Shown here in pieces: positions 5,628 through 7,471 of a stretch of 7,471 nt of DNA. The stretch comes from Actinomycetota bacterium. GTDB lineage: Bacteria; Actinomycetota; UBA4738; HRBIN12. The notes beneath the pieces are model-generated. The model saw only the letters and a list, made by a program, of their open reading frames with translations, had not been told where the DNA came from and did not search any database. The translations under genes were made by a program, and so were the position numbers. Location of the stretch: NCBI GenBank assembly GCA_005885325.1, contig VAYX01000095.1, positions 1-7,471 on the forward strand. The letters run 5' to 3'. How positions within the stretch are numbered: the first letter of the stretch is position 1; the number at the start of each line of letters is the position of its first letter.

Positions 5628-5730
5628 CGTGCCACCCCCATGCTCCCGGTGATCCGAGCCCCTATTGTGCTTTACTCGCGCCGCCCCGTCCCGAACATAG
5701 AGGGGACGGTACCCTCGCCGAGGCCGGCCA
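5628..5730. promoter_or_regulatory. Shared divergent promoter region of cbs and the response regulators
   Basis: These 103 bp separate the GTG starts of the leftward cbs operon and the rightward response regulator gene, so they should hold both promoters. They are locally richer in A/T than the surrounding coding DNA. Candidate -10 boxes are TATGTT on the minus strand (5694-5699), CACAAT on the minus strand (5664-5669) and TACCCT on the plus strand (5710-5715). No convincing -35 box is seen for any of them. A GAGG at 5720-5723, 7 nt before GTG 5731, is the likely ribosome binding site of the regulator. Confidence 0.5.
5686..5709. repeat. Inverted repeat (possible operator) around a candidate cbs -10 box
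   Basis: CCGTCCC at 5686-5692 and GGGACGG at 5703-5709 are perfect 7-bp inverted arms separated by 10 nt. The loop contains TATGTT on the minus strand (5694-5699), a plausible -10 box for cbs. Arms about 17 bp apart centre to centre fit a dimeric regulator bound across the promoter. A hairpin in a rightward leader transcript is the alternative. No known operator consensus was recognised. Confidence 0.4.
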
Positions 5731-6693
5731 GTGAGTGACGAACCCCAAGCACCTGCGCGGGAGTCGATCCTCGTCGTGGAGGACGACGAGTTCATCGCCC
5801 GCCTCCTCCGGGTCGAGCTCGCCGGGGCCGGGTACGAGGTTCGAACGGCAACCGACGGCCTGGAGGCGCTGGAGGCCGCGTTCGAGCGATGCCCCGACCT
5901 GATCCTCGCCGACGTGATGATGCCGAACATGGACGGCTACGAGATGACTCGGCGGCTCCGGGAGGATCCCAGGACCGAGGGCGTGAGCATCATCATGCTC
6001 ACCGCCCGAGGGGTCGCGGCCGACAAGCTCGAGGGACTGACCGCAGGGGCCGACGACTACATCGTCAAGCCGTTCGACGCCGACGAGCTCCTCGCCAGGA
6101 TCCGAGGGGTCATCCGACGCGCGGAGTACATGCGCTCGGTGTCGCCGCTCACGGGCCTCCCCGGGAACGTCCGGATCGAAGACGAGATCGAGGCCCGGAT
6201 CGCCCACGGCCTGGATTTCGCGCTCCTGTACCTGGACCTGGACAACTTCAAGGCGTACAGCGACCGGTACGGGTTCGTGCGGGGAGACGAGGCCCTGCGG
6301 GCGACGGGCCGGCTGATCCGGGACACCGCGAAGGGGGTGGGCAGCTCCGCAACGTTCGTGGGGCACATCGGGGGGGACGACTTCGTGGTGGTGTCGTCCC
6401 CGGAACATGCCACGGTGATCGCGGAAGAGGTCATCCGGCGGTTCGACGAGCTGGCCCCGACGCTCTACGAGCCGGAGGACGCCGCCCGCGGCTTCGTCGA
6501 GGCGGAGGATCGCCAGGGCAAGCGGCAGCGGTTCCCGCTCGTCTCCGTCTCGATCGGGATCGCGTCCACGGCCGGCCGCCGGTTCTCTCACCGGGCGGAG
6601 GCGGTTCAGGTGGCGACCGAGCTCAAGAACTACACCAAACGGACCCCCGGGTCGTCCTACAGCCTCGATCGGCGCGGGATGGGCGGCGGGTAA
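5731..6693 (+). CDS. Response regulator with receiver and atypical GGDEF domain
   Basis: The 320-residue protein joins a CheY-like receiver domain to a GGDEF domain, the architecture of diguanylate cyclases that make cyclic di-GMP when phosphorylated. Receiver (about 11-130): VVEDDE at 15-20 (acidic pocket Asp18/Asp19), phosphoacceptor Asp61 in LADVMMPNMDGYE, Thr91 and Lys113 in DYIVKPFD. GGDEF part (about 137-315): SPLTGLPGN at 138-146, YLDLDNFKAYSDRYGF at 167-182 with the expected metal Asp169, RGDEAL, then HIGGDDFVVV at 212-221 and VSIGIA at 273-278. Three features depart from the consensus: the signature is GGDDF, the substrate-contacting Asn of the usual FKxxND motif is Ser177, and no RxxD inhibitory site precedes the signature. 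Cyclase activity is therefore doubtful and it may be a sensor or effector instead. The start is GTG 5731 with GAGG 7 nt upstream. A close paralogue follows 38 nt downstream. Confidence 0.9.
   Translation: MSDEPQAPARESILVVEDDEFIARLLRVELAGAGYEVRTATDGLEALEAAFERCPDLILADVMMPNMDGYEMTRRLREDPRTEGVSIIMLTARGVAADKLEGLTAGADDYIVKPFDADELLARIRGVIRRAEYMRSVSPLTGLPGNVRIEDEIEARIAHGLDFALLYLDLDNFKAYSDRYGFVRGDEALRATGRLIRDTAKGVGSSATFVGHIGGDDFVVVSSPEHATVIAEEVIRRFDELAPTLYEPEDAARGFVEAEDRQGKRQRFPLVSVSIGIASTAGRRFSHRAEAVQVATELKNYTKRTPGSSYSLDRRGMGGG
5890..5943 (+). repeat. Near-identical DNA segment shared by the tandem regulators (copy at 6930-6983)
   Basis: A 54-nt stretch covering the phosphoacceptor region differs from 6930-6983 at only two positions, 5907 and 5937 (both C here and G in the second copy), at an offset of 1040 nt. 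Both differences are silent third-position changes. This is coding homology between paralogues rather than a mobile repeat. Confidence 0.8.
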
Positions 6694-6731
6694 CGCTTTA
6701 CCGGTCCGCCCCCCGTGCCGATTGCCATCAG

Positions 6732-7471
6732 GTGGAGACCGATACCTGGACGATGGCCGCGCCGGTGCCCGGCCTTCCGGGACCGGAGACCCCCTCGGGT
6801 GAGTCGGTCCTGGTGGTCGACGATGACCCGTTCATCGCCAGGCTGCTCGAGATCGAGCTCCGGGCGGCCGGCTACGAGGTCCGGACGGCGTCGGACGGCG
6901 AGAAGGCGCTCGAGATCGTCCGCCAGGGCTGCCCCGACCTGATCCTGGCCGACGTGATGATGCCGAACATGGACGGGTACGAGCTCACGCGGCGACTTCG
7001 CCTCGACGGCCGTACCGCCAGCGTGAGCGTGATCCTGCTGACGGCCCGGGGCCTCTCCGCCGACAAGCTCGAGGGCTTCTCGGTGGGGGCGGACGACTAC
7101 ATCGTCAAGCCGTTCGACACGCCCGAGCTCCTCGCCCGGATCCGGGGGGTGCTCCGGCGAGCCAAGGAGATGCGGGCCCAGTCGCCGCTCACCGGGCTGC
7201 CGGGGAACGTCCGGATCGAAGAGGAGATCGAGAAGCGGGTGGCCGCCGAGGAGCTGTTCGCCATCCTGTACGCCGACCTGGATCACTTCAAGGCCTACAA
7301 CGATCACTATGGCTTCACCCGGGGCGACGAGGCCATCCAGCACACCGCCCGGCTGATCCAGGACACCGCCCTGACGGTCGGCGGGATGGACATCTTCGTC
7401 GGCCATGTCGGCGGTGACGACTTCGTCGTGGTGTGCCACGCGGACCACGCCGCGACCATCGCCGAGAACAT
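6732..7471 (+). CDS. Second response regulator with receiver and GGDEF domain, 3' truncated by window end
   Basis: The frame is open from GTG 6732 to the last base (246 codons, incomplete). ATG 6753 is an alternative start; neither has a clear Shine-Dalgarno sequence, and conserved sequence begins only at SVLVVDDDPF, so the start is uncertain. Numbering from ATG 6753, the acidic pocket is Asp23-Asp25 and the phosphoacceptor is Asp67 in LADVMMPNMDGYE; GADDYIVKPFD supplies the receiver lysine. The GGDEF part has SPLTGLPGN, YADLDHFKAYNDHYGF and HVGGDDFVVV (GGDDF at bases 7410-7424). Unlike its upstream twin, this copy keeps the Asn of the FKxxND motif, so it is the better candidate for an active cyclase, though it also has GGDDF and no RxxD inhibitory site. 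It has a proline-rich N-terminal extension of about 16-23 residues. The high DNA and protein similarity to the preceding gene shows tandem duplication; the two probably share a transcript. Confidence 0.88.
   Translation, partial: METDTWTMAAPVPGLPGPETPSGESVLVVDDDPFIARLLEIELRAAGYEVRTASDGEKALEIVRQGCPDLILADVMMPNMDGYELTRRLRLDGRTASVSVILLTARGLSADKLEGFSVGADDYIVKPFDTPELLARIRGVLRRAKEMRAQSPLTGLPGNVRIEEEIEKRVAAEELFAILYADLDHFKAYNDHYGFTRGDEAIQHTARLIQDTALTVGGMDIFVGHVGGDDFVVVCHADHAATIAEN

Noticed and set aside
5628..5730. SAM or other riboswitch in the cbs leader
   Set aside because: The region is only 103 bp, the leader from the candidate -10 box would be about 60 nt, and no conserved riboswitch core was recognised.
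5628..5930. N-terminal extension of cbs to an upstream ATG
   Set aside because: The extra residues are not related to cystathionine beta-synthase and run antisense through the start of the response regulator. Homology begins at the GTG at 5627.
5662..6591. Minus-strand open frame of 309 codons opposite the first response regulator
   Set aside because: It is the antisense shadow of a gene with intact receiver and GGDEF motifs. A similar shadow appears opposite the second copy, as expected from shared sequence.
6694..6731. Terminator or separate promoter between the two response regulators
   Set aside because: No stem-loop with a T-run and no convincing promoter hexamer pair was found in these 38 nt.
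1..7471. Mobile element, CRISPR array, toxin-antitoxin or defence locus
   Set aside because: No transposase, integrase, terminal repeats, spaced direct repeats or defence domains are visible. The genes are metabolic and signalling genes of similar composition.

Overview
The window is a dense stretch of high-GC DNA (clearly above 65% G+C by eye) with many GTG starts, very short intergenic gaps, a probable leaderless start and actinobacterial-type sulfur genes. This suggests an actinobacterium (Actinomycetota), probably an uncultured or deep-branching lineage. That assignment is an inference; nothing such as an rRNA gene fixes it. I see no mobile element, tRNA, rRNA, CRISPR array or phage gene, and no gene-free stretch longer than about 105 bases.

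Layout. (1) 1-365, plus strand: the 3' end of a small CoA-binding (Rossmann) protein gene, followed directly by a 54-56 residue DUF4177-type protein. (2) 369-1550, minus strand: a secreted, membrane-anchored PQQ-dependent sugar dehydrogenase-like beta-propeller, convergent with the first pair. (3) 1607-2233, plus strand: a glyoxalase-like VOC protein, divergent from the dehydrogenase and apparently using a CTG start behind a very strong Shine-Dalgarno sequence. (4) 5627 down to 2239, minus strand: a three-gene operon, cbs (cystathionine beta-synthase) - DUF429 protein - metB-type cystathionine gamma-synthase/lyase. (5) 5731 to the window end, plus strand: two tandem, closely related response regulators, each with a receiver domain joined to an unusual GGDEF domain (GGDDF signature). 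The second runs off the window.

How the genes fit together. Cbs makes cystathionine from homocysteine and serine, and the PLP enzyme at the end of the operon could cleave it to cysteine. The operon therefore looks like reverse transsulfuration (methionine to cysteine), with an unknown RNase H-fold DUF429 protein encoded between the two enzymes. The operon and the GGDEF regulators diverge from a region of about 103 bp. That region holds a perfect 7-bp inverted repeat with a candidate -10 box for cbs in its loop. The remaining genes have no evident functional link.

Most of the window is ordinary metabolism and signalling. The points most worth a second look are the DUF429 protein with its extra C-terminal Cys/His and FAPGHDAK module, the duplicated non-canonical GGDEF regulators (the first with a substrate-site Asn changed to Ser), the dyad in the shared promoter region, and the non-standard initiation signals at the dehydrogenase and VOC genes. 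I found nothing that amounts to a clearly new multi-gene system.
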